NCBI GenBank assembly: GCA_030180135.1
Contig: CM058240.1
Span: 76,379,581 to 76,443,580, forward strand
Length of the DNA stretch: 64,000 nucleotides
From: Orychophragmus violaceus
Taxonomy: Eukaryota; Streptophyta; Magnoliopsida; Brassicales; Brassicaceae
Direction: 5' to 3'
Shown: positions 22,578 to 33,804 of the stretch, piece by piece
How the letters are laid out: every line of letters begins with the position of its first letter
How positions within the stretch are numbered: the stretch's first letter is position 1
The notes under the pieces: generated by a model
The model's input: only the letters and a program-made list of their open reading frames with translations
Told to the model about the DNA's origin: nothing
Database searches by the model: none
Position numbers and translations under genes: made by a program

Positions 22578-23476
22578 CGAAATTGCAATTTTAAACAACC
22601 AATAATGTGTAAATTAGTTTCCATGAAAAGTTACCTTTTCACTGTTACTATTTACTCATCAAAATTCTGTTATATCCCTATTTTACTAAATAATTACAAT
22701 TTTGCGAACTTCTCTCTCTCTCTCTCTCTCTGATGATGCGCCGGGCTCTTCATGTCAGTTTACAGACACCATATGTTAGGAACAAAACGTGTTCATGTCA
22801 GTTAGGAACAAAACCTGTTCAATCTTCATAGTGCTTCAAACCAAAATTTACTCTAGGGATACAAAATATCAAGTTTGTGAAGATTTGTTTGAATTAATAT
22901 ATAATGGATTTGATTTCAGACACCGGATGTTAAATAATAATAGAAGATGTGATGTAATTGAACAGTGTTTTTAGTGGTGACATAAAGAAGAAGATGAATA
23001 GTATACACTAACTTTGTTATCAAACATGTACTGTAACATATAACAAAGTTAGTTCATAAGTTATCCATATATTTTTGTTAAATCTATTTCGATAACAAAA
23101 TTATTTATGTAACAATACACTTTTTAATTATAAAATAATTTGGTTAACACGATAATATGTATATATTTAATTGCTAACCTAAATTAATGTTAACAAAATA
23201 TTTTTTAGTTAACCTAATTGTATGGTAAACACATATAATATAACTTAGTTAACAAAATAACATTGTTAGCAAGTTATTTATGTAGTTGTTAGATGAATAG
23301 TATTCGTTGGAATATGAATTATTATCAAAATGGCATTTTTGTAAATATTTCAAAAAGATGGAGTTTTTTTTAACACAACTCTTTTTCTCTTTCTTCTTTA
23401 CCTAATTATTAAAGTTTCATTCTTTTCTAGTTAATTTCTATAATTTTTATTCTCTCGAACCTCTATCACCCAAAAG
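22578..23476. mobile_element. Unidentified 899-bp insertion in copia D integrase
   Basis: AGGAG occurs at both edges (22573-22577 and 23477-23481). If one copy and the intervening DNA are set aside, the D integrase frame continues without a shift from the QNG...KRKNR block into a CMMLEMFVPKIFWPEA block. That defines this stretch as an insertion with a 5-bp target duplication. It is AT-rich, has a CT microsatellite at about 22709-22733 and a short tandem duplication near 22775-22820. It lacks TG...CA ends, obvious terminal inverted repeats and any recognisable ORF. The transposon class is unknown. Confidence 0.6.
23007..23053. repeat. Perfect 14-bp inverted repeat (hairpin) inside the insertion
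   Basis: Arms 23007-23020 (ACTAACTTTGTTAT) and 23040-23053 (ATAACAAAGTTAGT) are exact reverse complements with a 19-base loop. It is not at the edge of the insertion, so it is not a terminal repeat. No function is assigned. Confidence 0.8.
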
Positions 23477-23481
23477 AGGAG

Positions 23482-23745
23482 TGTCATAAATATTACAAGG
23501 TGTATGATGCTGGAAATGTTTGTACCAAAAATATTCTGGCCGGAAGCTGTGCAGTACGCGGTTTACATTCTGAATAGGATTCCATCAAAGACGCTTGATG
23601 ATACAACACTAGAACTAATTACAAGCCTGCAATTGATCATCTTAGGATATTTGGATGCATTGTATATGCCTTAGTGCCGTATGAGAGAAGAACCAAGCTG
23701 GATGAAAAGAGCATAAAGTGCATCATGTCTGGGATAAGCTGATCA
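23482..23745 (+). pseudogene. copia D integrase remnant, second part
   Basis: Continues the integrase with FWPEAVQYAVYILNRIPSKT and then, after an indel, HLRIFGCIVYALVPYERRT and LDEKSIKCIM. Homology to copia stops at about 23730-23745, and D reverse transcriptase and RNase H are not seen afterwards. Either D was truncated here or the rest was displaced by rearrangement. Confidence 0.75.
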
Positions 23746-24012
23746 TTGTTGTTCTGCAACACCTGTTGATCCAGCTGCTTCCATGTCCGGAACCACACTC
23801 TCCTCTGAAAAATTTACAAACCAATTTTTTCAAAATCAAAGTATATTATAAAAACAACTTTTTCAATAAAATAACTAACCAGTTTTAAGCTTCTTGGGGA
23901 AGAAGAAGAACACGACTTCCCACTGGGTCGTTGAGGAGACATCAAATATATTTTATCTGTCTTTTGAAATTTTTGATGAAGACAAGAGTAGAGAGAGTAT
24001 GAGGTTAAAGAG
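23746..24012 (-). other. Gene-like fragment with intron signals, possibly host-derived
   Basis: On the - strand there is a plausible intron, with donor CTG|GTTAGT near 23885 and acceptor TTTTTCAG near 23811. An open frame upstream of it continues across the H insertion to 37050. No family is recognised. The splice signals are only pattern matches and could be chance, but the DNA is not part of D or H. Confidence 0.3.
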
Positions 24013-24017
24013 AATAT

Positions 24018-25199
24018 TGATAGGCTCAGGATTTAATCCTATTCTACTGCAAGTGCACAGTTATGCAATTATAGTATATAGGGTATCAAAATCCACAAGG
24101 ACTCTGGGTAACGATAGATTTAAGAACGATCGAGTTAAACTATGTGAAAGTAGTGAGAAAGCAGTAAATCAGACAGCAGAAAGTAAATCAAGCGAGTTTG
24201 TGAGCAAGGAAGCGAAGGCGTTAAGTCTATGGAGTTCTCAGAAAATCAGGAACACATGCAATCAATCAAGCGGGATCTAATTAGGAACTGTTCTAGAACT
24301 CAAACACAGATATAGAACTAACCAACTGTCGTTGTGAGAATTCTCTAAGTCTAATAACAGAAATCCAAATGTCTTTGTAATTCCTACCACATTAAACCAG
24401 CTTTAAGATTAAGTTCAATATGTTCACAATTCAATTAAACCAAATTCCTTTGCGAGTAAATCAAATTGCTCATCTAGGTTCTTTCTAGCTAATTAACCAA
24501 CTGTCGTTGTATCAATCAACCTAAAATCATAAATCTGGATAGCTACTTCAGATTAAGCATTAAAAACAACCCTAGACGAAGAACTAGAAAGTATGAATCC
24601 CTAACAGATTGATTAACCTATAATTCCATGAAATCCCTAATGAGAATCCCTAAACCCAATAGGTAATCTATTCAGACATGATCATCGAGACAGAAAACAT
24701 CATGAATAGAAAACCAAATATCATAAAATCAAGTAAAGAACTGGGGTTCGAAATCAAGTCTCTTTCGAGAACAGGATCAGCCCCTCAACTCTCTCTGAAA
24801 GCGTAAGTAAAAGTGTAGGTAAAAGCGTAGCCTAAACAATGGCTTAAAACCCCTAATATAATGATCTAATCACGGCTGGGGCTTCTTTGTAATTATGAGA
24901 AACTTCTGGGTAAAAGTGCAAATCCATAAGTATTCATTAAACGCTCGCGAGCAGTCTGTGTCGACCTTGTGTCGATCGATGCACAAGATGTGTCGATCGA
25001 CACAGGTCTGTGAAATCGATAATGACGTCTATCTCTCGGGTCAATACTCCAAAATGCTCCAGAATGCGTCATAATGTCCAAATCCGCTACAAACGTGCCT
25101 AGACCTGAAAACATAGATAATAGGACTCCAAAGGACTCTAAACGACTCGATAACAAGACATATACCATGGTTAAAAACCCTAAAATCCATGGTATGTCA
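24018..25199 (-). repeat. 3' LTR of gypsy H
   Basis: 1,182 bp with TG...CA ends. Palindrome pair centres are 24975.5 and 24996.5, 21 bp apart. Next to the edge is a near-terminal inverted repeat built on ACCATGG and CCATGG. It differs from the other H LTR at many scattered positions, so the insertion is not recent. Confidence 0.92.
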
Positions 25200-25783
25200 A
25201 CTCCCCCACACTTAGCTCTTGCTTGCTCTCAAGCAAGTAAAGAACCAAAATATAAGAGAAGAAGTTTGAAAACACAGATACTCATTTCGTCCTAGGAACT
25301 TTCGCATTCACATTCACTTAGTAATCCATTGAAAACTTTCCTACAGAACTTAAAACCACAATGTACTTCCCCCACACTTAGCAACTGTCCCAAGTAAACT
25401 CCACAATCAAGTTAGGACATCTAAATTCACCACACTAGCCTCTGTATACAATTAGGTGCGGTCTCACAGAGGGAGTATCGAATCAAAGGACACATGCACT
25501 CAACCTATTCAGTATCTGACCACCAAACTGTCGGTTTCTGGTTTCTTTCTTTTCCCTTTCTCCCTTAGCACTGATTTTTCCCCACTGGGTATCATTTTAT
25601 TTTTTCTATCAGTGCTCTTCCCTTACTGGGGCATACTTTGGACATGTTTCCATGGATACACAGGAGGTAATAGGGGTCTCTACTAGTCCCGCGACCACTT
25701 CGAAGCTACTAGCTTATCCTCGGTTTTTATTCTTTTTTTTTTACTTTCAAGGGAGGGAAAAATCAGAAACCATACTTTAGAAC
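25200..25783 (-). other. 3' noncoding region of gypsy H, left of A2
   Basis: Starts with the polypurine tract (complement of ACTCCCCCACACTTAG). The stretch matches 3' noncoding DNA in F (41756 onwards) and E (about 54990-55574). It includes a C/T-rich block and a poly-T tract near 25730 that are shared by all three. A 76-aa ORF on the opposite strand (25456-25686) is discussed in the findings. Confidence 0.75.
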
Positions 25784-26454
25784 TGAAGGATTATGGGTGT
25801 TTTTCCAAGGTTCAATTCCCAATTGCAACCTAACACAAATCCTTAATAGATCTAGGTTCTTGCAAAACGAATCATAAAACAAACCTGATCTTTACCTTTG
25901 CAGCGGAAATTGGTGGTAATGACAAGATCAGCTAGAACAGATGGATCACCTATTCCTCCTTGAGTATCCACACTCTTACAAGCACGGGACGGCTGCTAGA
26001 CCAAAGAGCTGGAAGAATCAGAGAGAGAGATGAAGAGAGAGAGAGAGATGACGCCAAAAAGTTAAAAGTCGCTGGAGAGTTAATTTCCTTTTAGGGCTTT
26101 CTAACTCTCTTATATCTCATTAATGGGCCCAAGTCATTAGACTAATGGTTCATTAATCTTTTGGGCCCAAAATACAAATCAGACAAAAGCCTGTATTTGT
26201 CTGGCCCAAAACTCTGATTCAATACAATAAATGCCATTGCATCTTACCGTATTAATTCCATTTAACTTTCCCGTTAGCTATGGTGTGTGACCCTTTGGGA
26301 TCATACAATACTGGTAATAAGTCCTAAACTTATAGATCATGAGCGGACTCTAGCAAGCCATCATGATCACCCAGTATTTATGACTTATGTCTGATCTCGA
26401 CACTTATCATACTTTCTAGAGATAGTACGGGTAGATTTCAGGACATTCCCAACA
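25784..26454 (-). repeat. 3' LTR of copia A2
   Basis: 671 bp, TG...CA ends. On the - strand it begins TGTTGGGAATGTCC. It has a GA microsatellite at about 26018-26049 and no CGATCG palindrome pair. Confidence 0.96.
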
Positions 26455-26540
26455 ATCTCCCACTTGTACTGGAATCCTACAAAGGACATTCCCAACAATC
26501 TTCCGATTGTACTGGAATCCTACATTCCCTAATCCTTTTG
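26455..26540 (-). repeat. Polypurine tract and duplicated LTR start of copia A2
   Basis: The - strand sequence AGTGGGAGAT adjoins the LTR. A second, imperfect copy of tract plus LTR start follows about 43 bp further in (around 26485-26500). This is the same duplication as in A1 at 2741-2826. Confidence 0.8.
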
Positions 26541-27309
26541 TCTCAATATCTCGATCTGGCATAAGGCAAGATGCGTGTCATCCTTATATAGCCAGACCAT
26601 GTTTATCGGACCAGATTTGATACTGACTATTCAAACGACTTGGGCAAGTCCGTTTGGGAATGGCCATTCTCTTACCAGCTATCAAATCTCCGATTGGCCT
26701 AGAGATATTACCTCCGTTAAACGGCAGGGACAAATCCCATCTTGTTCCATCACTATGAACTACACACTTCATAATACACCCAACCAAGGTCCGTATAGCT
26801 CCCAGTTACGAAACAGCGTTAGACAATGATCAAAGCGCATTACTCCATGTGCAGCCACATGCATGCGAACTCAGGTCTAAGGACTATACTATATAGTCGT
26901 ATATGAGAACTTCTTATGACACAGATATTAATATCTTGCAGAGTTCTCATCAGCGGGCCATGTCCGGTCTATGACCCCTCGAAACTTGGTCATAAGTCTC
27001 AACACAATCTAGTCTCAACAGGTTGTTGGTGTTCCAATTTCAACAACCTTCGACTATGGACACTATGATTTACGTCACTTCGTTAAATATGGGGTTTCAG
27101 GATCAAGTCTACTCATGTACTTCGATGGCCCATATATAATGACATGAATCATTTTGGAACGATTATTTACATCACAGTTAAAATAATCCAGAAATCATTA
27201 GATTTCATGAACATAAAATATTATGTTTACATGAACCATTCAAAATAACTAAGTAAAGCCCTTTACAAACTCCCACTGAAATTAAGACTACATCTTAATT
27301 TCACTCATC

Positions 27310-29798
27310 CTACAGCTACAGTCCGCGACTCGTGCTTAGGCATAAGGAGTAGCTTCGTTAATAGATTAGCAACGTTTTCATTCGATGAAACTTGCTTATC
27401 TACTTAACACCTCTGTCATTTATCTCACGGAGTAGGTTATACCTATCCTCAAGGTGTTTGGACCTCTGATGTGCAGCTAGCCTCATCTATGCTGTGAATC
27501 ACATCAAGTTCAGTGATGAACTCTTCTATCCAAACAACCTCTTTCGCTGCTTCTCAAGTTGCGAAATGTCCAGCTTAAGTCATGGAGTCAGCTACAGTGC
27601 CTTGCACCGCCAGATAGACACAAGATATAGCCGGACTGTGACCAGGAATTATCTTTGTCTATTGGAAACTTGCCTTTCAGACTCTATCGACTTGTAGCAC
27701 CTCACTTTCTCCGTAAATCAAGAACTTATCCTTAGTATTCCTCAAATACTTTAGGATATTCTATACGGCAATCCAGTGATTCTTTGCTGGATTTGACTGG
27801 TCTTTACTTGTCTTGCTTAACATTAAAGCAACATCAAAACAAGTACGTGTCATGGCATACATGATAGATCCAATTGCCGTCGCATATGGAATCCTATCCA
27901 TGCATTCAAGCTCAGCAGATATCGCAGGATACTGTATCTTGCTTAATAAATTTCCATGTGACATTGGCATAAATCCCTTCTTGGATTGCTGATTACGTGT
28001 AGGACTTTGTCAATTTAAAAATCCTGACTTTGTCCTACTAGCTCTTTTGGATCTCTATCTTTAGATCCAAAATCCAAGAACTACGTGGCTTTACCCATGT
28101 CAATCATACAATAACTCCCAAGCCAGTCCTTTACCGACTGCAGCATTGGAACGTTATTTCCGAGAATCAGTATGTCATCGACATACATTATGAGAAATGC
28201 AATATTGCTCCCACTTATCTTTTAGTAAACGCACAGTTCCACTTCGTTCCTGTTCAAGTCAAAACCTTGACTACTTTAACAGAACGAAGATTCCAACTCC
28301 GATATGTTTGCTTCCATCCATGAATGGATCAATGAAGCCAACTTATACAAAGTGTAATTTTTTTCGGAGTTTGGGCTCACTTTCGCTTCTTTGAATTTCA
28401 CAGATTCGTCGCTTTCAATGATCATCAGATCATGCGAACTTTCAATGATCATCAGGTTCAACTAATGACGAGAAATCACTCTCGGATTAGTGACTGATTC
28501 ATTCATATCTGCGAACTTCAGGCTCTACAGGTGTAGATTCTACAGAAATCTGTAAATCCATCCGATGCTCTCCCTCAACAGGTTGAGCAGCCTCCTGTAT
28601 TTCTCGAATTTCTTCGAGTTATACTTTTACTCCCACTGTTCTTCTTGGAAAGTAACTTCCCTTCTTAGAAAACAGATTGGACGTAAAAGTAACAAGCCTT
28701 GGTTTCCCTAGGACAACCAGCGAAGTAGCATAACTACAAATACTCAGTAAAGACTAATTTGGATCGATTCCAATCCACATTTACGTGGTGTCTTTCAACT
28801 GATATTGGTGGAACTCTTCAGCGTAAACTTAGATATTTCTAGAGCGTTATTCTTAAAGAATATCATGGAAGATTCGTGTGACTCATCTTTAATCATTTCT
28901 AATAAGATCTGATTCATTCTCACAGAAACACCTCTAGGTTTTCAGGAGAAATGAGCTGTGAAACGACTTCACACTCACTCAGATGATCACACAATCAATG
29001 ACTTAAGTATTCTCACTCGTGATCTAATCCAGAGTCTTAATACTTCTGTCATTCAGTTTCTATACTTCATTCTAGAACTCTTTCGACCATGTCAAAGAAT
29101 TCCAACTTGTGTCTCATCATGTGAACACATTCACTCTCACTGAAGTAATCAGTAGAGACAATGAAGTACAGGAAATTTTCTCTGGCATTATTGCTCATCG
29201 GACCACATACATTTGTATGTTTAATCTCCAATAAGCCTTTGGGCTTTTCTCTAGCTCGGCTAAGATGGGCCCTTTGTCTTTTGGTCTAGTAAGCAGAATT
29301 CAAGTCTCATAAGATATCCATTCAAATGAGCCCAAAAGTCCATAACTATGGGGTTTCTGAATCTGACTTACTCTCTTTGACCAAAACATTTATGCCAAGA
29401 AAAATCAGGTTTAATTCATTAGATTTAAACCAATTGCAGTATTTATGTTACATCTTAGGCACTCTTTGGTTTAATACATAAAACCCATTCCTTGAATAGG
29501 GTGCTACAATTAATTTTTCATTAATGTCAAAAGAACAAACTTGTCTTTTATCAAAATGAAAAACATTCAAATTCTTACAAGAAATTGAAAGACAACTCTG
29601 CTTAAAGCAGGTACATTGTAGCAATTACTTAATAAAACCAAGCCTCAAAGGCATCTACAAGTGAAAACCCTATGGCTGAAGCAGCATCCCAAGCTCCTTC
29701 CAGACACGCAGTTCCACTTGCCCTTCCTTCAACGTTCTACTGTTGCTCAGGCTCTGCATATTATAACAAATATCAGTGCCACAACCAGTATCCAATAC
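27310..29798 (-). pseudogene. copia A2 pol remnant
   Basis: After the gag stop, the same frame continues into the protease motif VLDTGCG, so a TAG (where B, C and G have Trp) separates Gag from Pol. Downstream, integrase, reverse transcriptase (YVDD kept, complement of 28174-28185) and RNase H are recognisable but full of stops and indels. The defects around 27600-27700 and 28276-28461 match those in A1, so they predate this insertion. Confidence 0.88.
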
Positions 29799-30689
29799 CT
29801 ATAAGGTATAACTTGAAGTAATAACATGAATACCTGAGGAAGTAGTCTCATACATCAACTTTAACTCCTCATAATCTTCCATGAATTTAATGCAATCTCT
29901 CTTCCAATGCCCAGTCTCTTTACAGTAGCAGCACTTACCAACGTAAGAGGTATCTGACTCGGGCTCAGAAGACACACGCTTGCCATGATTCAAAATCTGG
30001 ACAACTTTGTCTTCACACTTGTCAGCATTAGGTTTAGTAAACCTACCCTTCTCGTTCATGAGATTGTACAGGGTACTCTTCACGTTTGGCTCAACTGTCT
30101 TGAGCATGTCATGCAGTTCAGTCAACGTCTTCGTTAAGCCTTTCTTGATATAGTCCCTTACGAACTTATCATAGCTTGACGGCAGTGACTGCAGAATGAT
30201 ATCAGTTGCCAATTCTTGGCTAACTGGATAATCCAGTTTCCTCAGGTTATCAACGTAACCCATCATTTTACTGATATGAGGACTTACTGGATGATCATTT
30301 GGTAGCTTGCAGCTAGTGAGAGATTTAACCAACTGGTATCTCTCCACTCTAACCTGCTCCTGAAATTTCAATTTCAGGCTGCTGATCATCTCTATTGGCG
30401 ACTCCATGTTCTCATATTGCTTCCGCAACTCTGAGTCCATGTTAGCCAATATCAGACCACGCACATCTACCGCATCATTATAATGCTTATTCCAAGCATT
30501 ATATACTGCATGACTGGCTTTGGATCCGATCCTCTCGGGGAGAGCTTTCTCAAGGACATAGTCCTTTCTCTCATGCCTGAGAACTAGTCTCAGGTTCCGC
30601 GACCAAGTCAAGAAATTTGATCCGTTCAGTTTGTCCATCTCAAGGACATACCGGATCGAGAAAGTGTTTTGATTGTTTGTGCTTGTCAT
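29799..30689 (-). CDS. copia A2 Gag protein, complete ORF
   Basis: 296 aa from the Met at 30689, the position equivalent to the starts in B, C and G. The N-terminal half is the copia Gag domain (FSIRYVLEMDKLNGSNFLTW, later PVSPHISKMMGYVDNL). A complete CCHC zinc knuckle follows near residue 250 (CCYCKETGHWKRDC), the usual RNA-binding part of nucleocapsid. Translation ends at TAG just before the protease active site. In B, C and G, Gag runs on into protease, so here it would be made as a free protein. Gag packages element RNA in cytoplasmic particles. An uninterrupted gag beside a ruined pol suggests, but does not prove, that Gag is still used. Confidence 0.85.
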   Translation of the reverse strand: MTSTNNQNTFSIRYVLEMDKLNGSNFLTWSRNLRLVLRHERKDYVLEKALPERIGSKASHAVYNAWNKHYNDAVDVRGLILANMDSELRKQYENMESPIEMISSLKLKFQEQVRVERYQLVKSLTSCKLPNDHPVSPHISKMMGYVDNLRKLDYPVSQELATDIILQSLPSSYDKFVRDYIKKGLTKTLTELHDMLKTVEPNVKSTLYNLMNEKGRFTKPNADKCEDKVVQILNHGKRVSSEPESDTSYVGKCCYCKETGHWKRDCIKFMEDYEELKLMYETTSSGIHVITSSYTL

Positions 30690-32422
30690 AGCTGAAATTT
30701 AGAGATAAATAGAGTTTTAGTTATTAAGTTCATAAAAGAGTAATCTTAACAACTTATAAGAAAACTCGCATCGTATTCAAAATTTCTTTGTTTAACCTCA
30801 TATGAATACAATGATTCCGAGACCCATGTTTAGCTAAATCCAAAGTGGGCCACTGGCCGTCACCCAGAATTAGCTTTACTTGGTAAGCATACACACAGCT
30901 AGTTATAACCAATAACTCTCGGTTGTGAATTGGACCCGAGGCCCAAATTCACCAGATGTCTCAAGGCCCGGGACTCCCGATGGCCCAGTCAAGGAAACCA
31001 ATCTCTTACAGCCAAATAATCACTAAAATCTGGGACTCCCAATGAAATTAGTGACTATATACTACTTTACTTACGCGAAAACAGACACCTCACACTGTAA
31101 GCCATATCTGTAATCAAATAAGCGTTAAGTAGCTGACAAGATTGGGCAAGACATCCAAGCTTGATATTGTTTTTGAGGATTTTTTAAGTTTTATTTCCAA
31201 AAATAGAAGATTACTATTTTGGGAAACTTTCTTATTTTAGAAACTTTCTAAATTTAGTAACTTACTAAAAATAGAAATTTCTAATTTAATATTTTTATAA
31301 ATATTTTGGGTTGGGTCACAAATTATAGGCCCAATTCTTGGCCCAAGACCATAGAATTCCAGCTGGCCCAATAATTTGACATAACCGAGTCGGTTTATTA
31401 ATTCGGGTCCAAGACCAAATTAACTATCAAAACCATCGGTTATTTACTAAACCAGACCAGCTCTAAATTATTTGGTCCAACCAAATCAAACTTAGACCAG
31501 CCTTCGGTTTAGGTTAAAATTCAATTTTATGAATTTAAATCCGGTTTAACCAGAAATAAAATTATTTCCAGCAAACCGCGATTTGGGTTAACCGCTTGAA
31601 CCACCAATAAATTGGATCGGTTCAGTTAAATCCAAAACCGGGAAGAAACACCTAGTGTTTTAGCCAATTTGATTTAACTTGCGGTTTAGGGCTTTAAACA
31701 CACAATTAACCGCCAATTAAATGGACCGGTTAAATCGGTGTGGTTTTGGGCAACGAACCGCGAAGCTCGGTATAACCGATTGACTATTCGCGGGACGTAA
31801 AATTTTAACGGGCCAAACGATCGGATCCATGATCGGGTCATGGACCCACGATCCAACCCTAGGCCCATCACGATCGATCATCGATCACCACGATCTCACG
31901 ATCGTGAAGATGAGCCATTGATGATCGCAAGCCCACACCTCACGGCCCATTAACATGACTTGATCCCATCGACCACGCGATCTTTTGCAGCGCACGGCAG
32001 CCGCACACAAGGCACACGCACAAAGTCCATTAGAATGACTTTAAATTATAGAATGACTGGTTCAATTAGAGAATGACTTTATCGCATCATCTTTAGCAAC
32101 GTAATAGCTACGTTTTAGATTTAGTTATTAATTGCACCTCACGTGTATACATCCCATTCAAGCGATCATGTGTATACACGCATCATTAAATTATCAACAT
32201 ATTCATAACAAGCGATCGCACTATTCAATAATTGAACAATAACATTCGGCCAATAACATAACTTTTCAATCAGCCGATTTTAAAACTGAATCACATTCGA
32301 TTATGAGTAACTTGGCCGAGACCAAAAATTCAAAGATTTTCAATAATCAATTTTCAATCAAAATCAATTAATCAATTAATCAATTTTCATATGATCCAAT
32401 TTCACAAGAAACCTAAAACCTG
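30690..32422 (-). other. 5' leader of copia A2
   Basis: 1.7 kb without a gene. It is colinear with the leader of A3 (62722-64000, opposite strand). It contains degenerate GAAACTTTCTA repeats at about 31190-31290 and AACCGG-rich DNA. Near 31860-31910 there are several CGATCA and CGATCG words, but not the paired 16-bp palindrome. Confidence 0.75.
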
Positions 32423-32434
32423 GCTCTGATACCA
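32423..32434 (-). other. Primer-binding site of copia A2 (initiator tRNA-Met)
   Basis: TGGTATCAGAGC on the - strand, one base inside the 5' LTR. Confidence 0.93.
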
Positions 32435-32435
32435 C

Positions 32436-33108
32436 TGAAGGATTATGGGTGTTTTTCCAAGGTTCAATTCCCAATTGCAACCTAACACAAATCCTTAATA
32501 GATCTAGGTTCTTGCAAAACGAATCATAAAACAAACCTGATCTTTACCTTTGCAGCGGAAATTGGTGGTAATGACAAGATCAGCTAGAACAGATGGATCA
32601 CCTATTCCTCCTTGAGTATCCACACTCTTACAAGCACGGGACGGCTGCTAGACCAAAGAGCTGGAAGAATCAGAGAGAGAGATGAAGAGAGAGAGAGAGA
32701 GATGACGCCAAAAAGTTAAAAGTCGCTGGAGAGTTAATTTCCTTTTAGGGCTTTCTAACTCTCTTATATCTCATTAATGGGCCCAAGTCATTAGACTAAT
32801 GGTTCATTAATCTTTTGGGCCCAAAATACAAATCAGACAAAAGCCTGTATTTGTCTGGCCCAAAACTCTGATTCAATACAATAAATGCCATTGCATCTTA
32901 CCGTATTAATTCCATTTAACTTTCCCGTTAGCTATGGTGTGTGACCCTTTGGGATCATACAATACTGGTAATAAGTCCTAAACTTATAGATCATGAGCGG
33001 ACTCTAGCAAGCCATCATGATCACCCAGTATTTATGACTTATGTCTGATCTCGACACTTATCATACTTTCTAGAGATAGTACGGGTAGATTTCAGGACAT
33101 TCCCAACA
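32436..33108 (-). repeat. 5' LTR of copia A2
   Basis: 673 bp. It is identical by eye to the 3' LTR except for one extra GA dinucleotide in the microsatellite. Confidence 0.96.
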
Positions 33109-33113
33109 AGAAC

Positions 33114-33804
33114 ATGATCATAGGCTGTGCCAAACACATCAAAGGAATCCGACCCAAAGATTACCAAGCCCCTAAGTGAGAAATTAAAATCAAGATTAAG
33201 GTGAGACTAGTAATGAATCCTCTCAATACCTGGTTAGATATGGGTGTCCTTGGTAGGTTGATCTGTTTGGGGTTTTCTAATAGTCATAGAGGCTCTGCAA
33301 GTCTGTCCAATGGTCACTTAGTTCCTGTTCAAGCGAAAACTTTCCTCGAAAAATCATAGTTTCATACTGAATAAAACAATTTTGAAAAACAAAGGACTGA
33401 CTCTAAGAAAACAAAAGCGTGCGTCAGTAGCGACCTCTCCCACACTTAAACTACACTGTCCCCAGTGTAATCAAAGCATGAGCTCGGTGAAAACAGATAA
33501 TCAAATTGAAAAGAGTCTGGAAAATCAGAGTTACGTACCTCTCGTCGCACTGTGTCGATCGATGCTATGCATCGATCGACGCAAGGCGCATTTGCTCGAT
33601 TCATTGATGTAATTGCACTATGTCGATCGATGCTAGGCGATTTTTTACTTGTTCTCTCGGCTGAAAACACCAAAACGAAAAAAAAATCAAAGTAACAAAC
33701 ACCTAAAAATGAAAAATAAAAACGAAAACTGACTCTATAGTGGGTTGCCTCCCACTCAGCGCTTGTTTTTAGTCATTAGCTTGACTATGGGACACAGATT
33801 TGAC
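33114..33804 (-). other. 3' noncoding region of gypsy H, right of A2
   Basis: No coding signature. It matches F 42300-43040 and E 54220-54990. It contains a palindrome pair at 33551-33583 with 17-bp spacing and a third single site near 33622. Confidence 0.7.

Larger units (their letters stand above)
25784..33108 (-). mobile_element. Young Ty1/copia retrotransposon A2 (TSD AGAAC)
   Basis: 7,325-bp complete element. LTRs are 25784-26454 (671 bp) and 32436-33108 (673 bp). By eye they differ only by one GA unit in a microsatellite, with no substitutions. Target-site copies AGAAC lie at 25779-25783 and 33109-33113. It is inserted in the internal region of gypsy H. The gag ORF is complete but pol is heavily decayed and shares lesions with A1. 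Confidence 0.97.

Noticed and set aside
31860..31910. CGATCG/CGATCA words in the A2 leader as another palindrome pair
   Set aside because: They lack the 16-bp consensus and the 21-bp spacing; A1, A2 and A3 LTRs have none.
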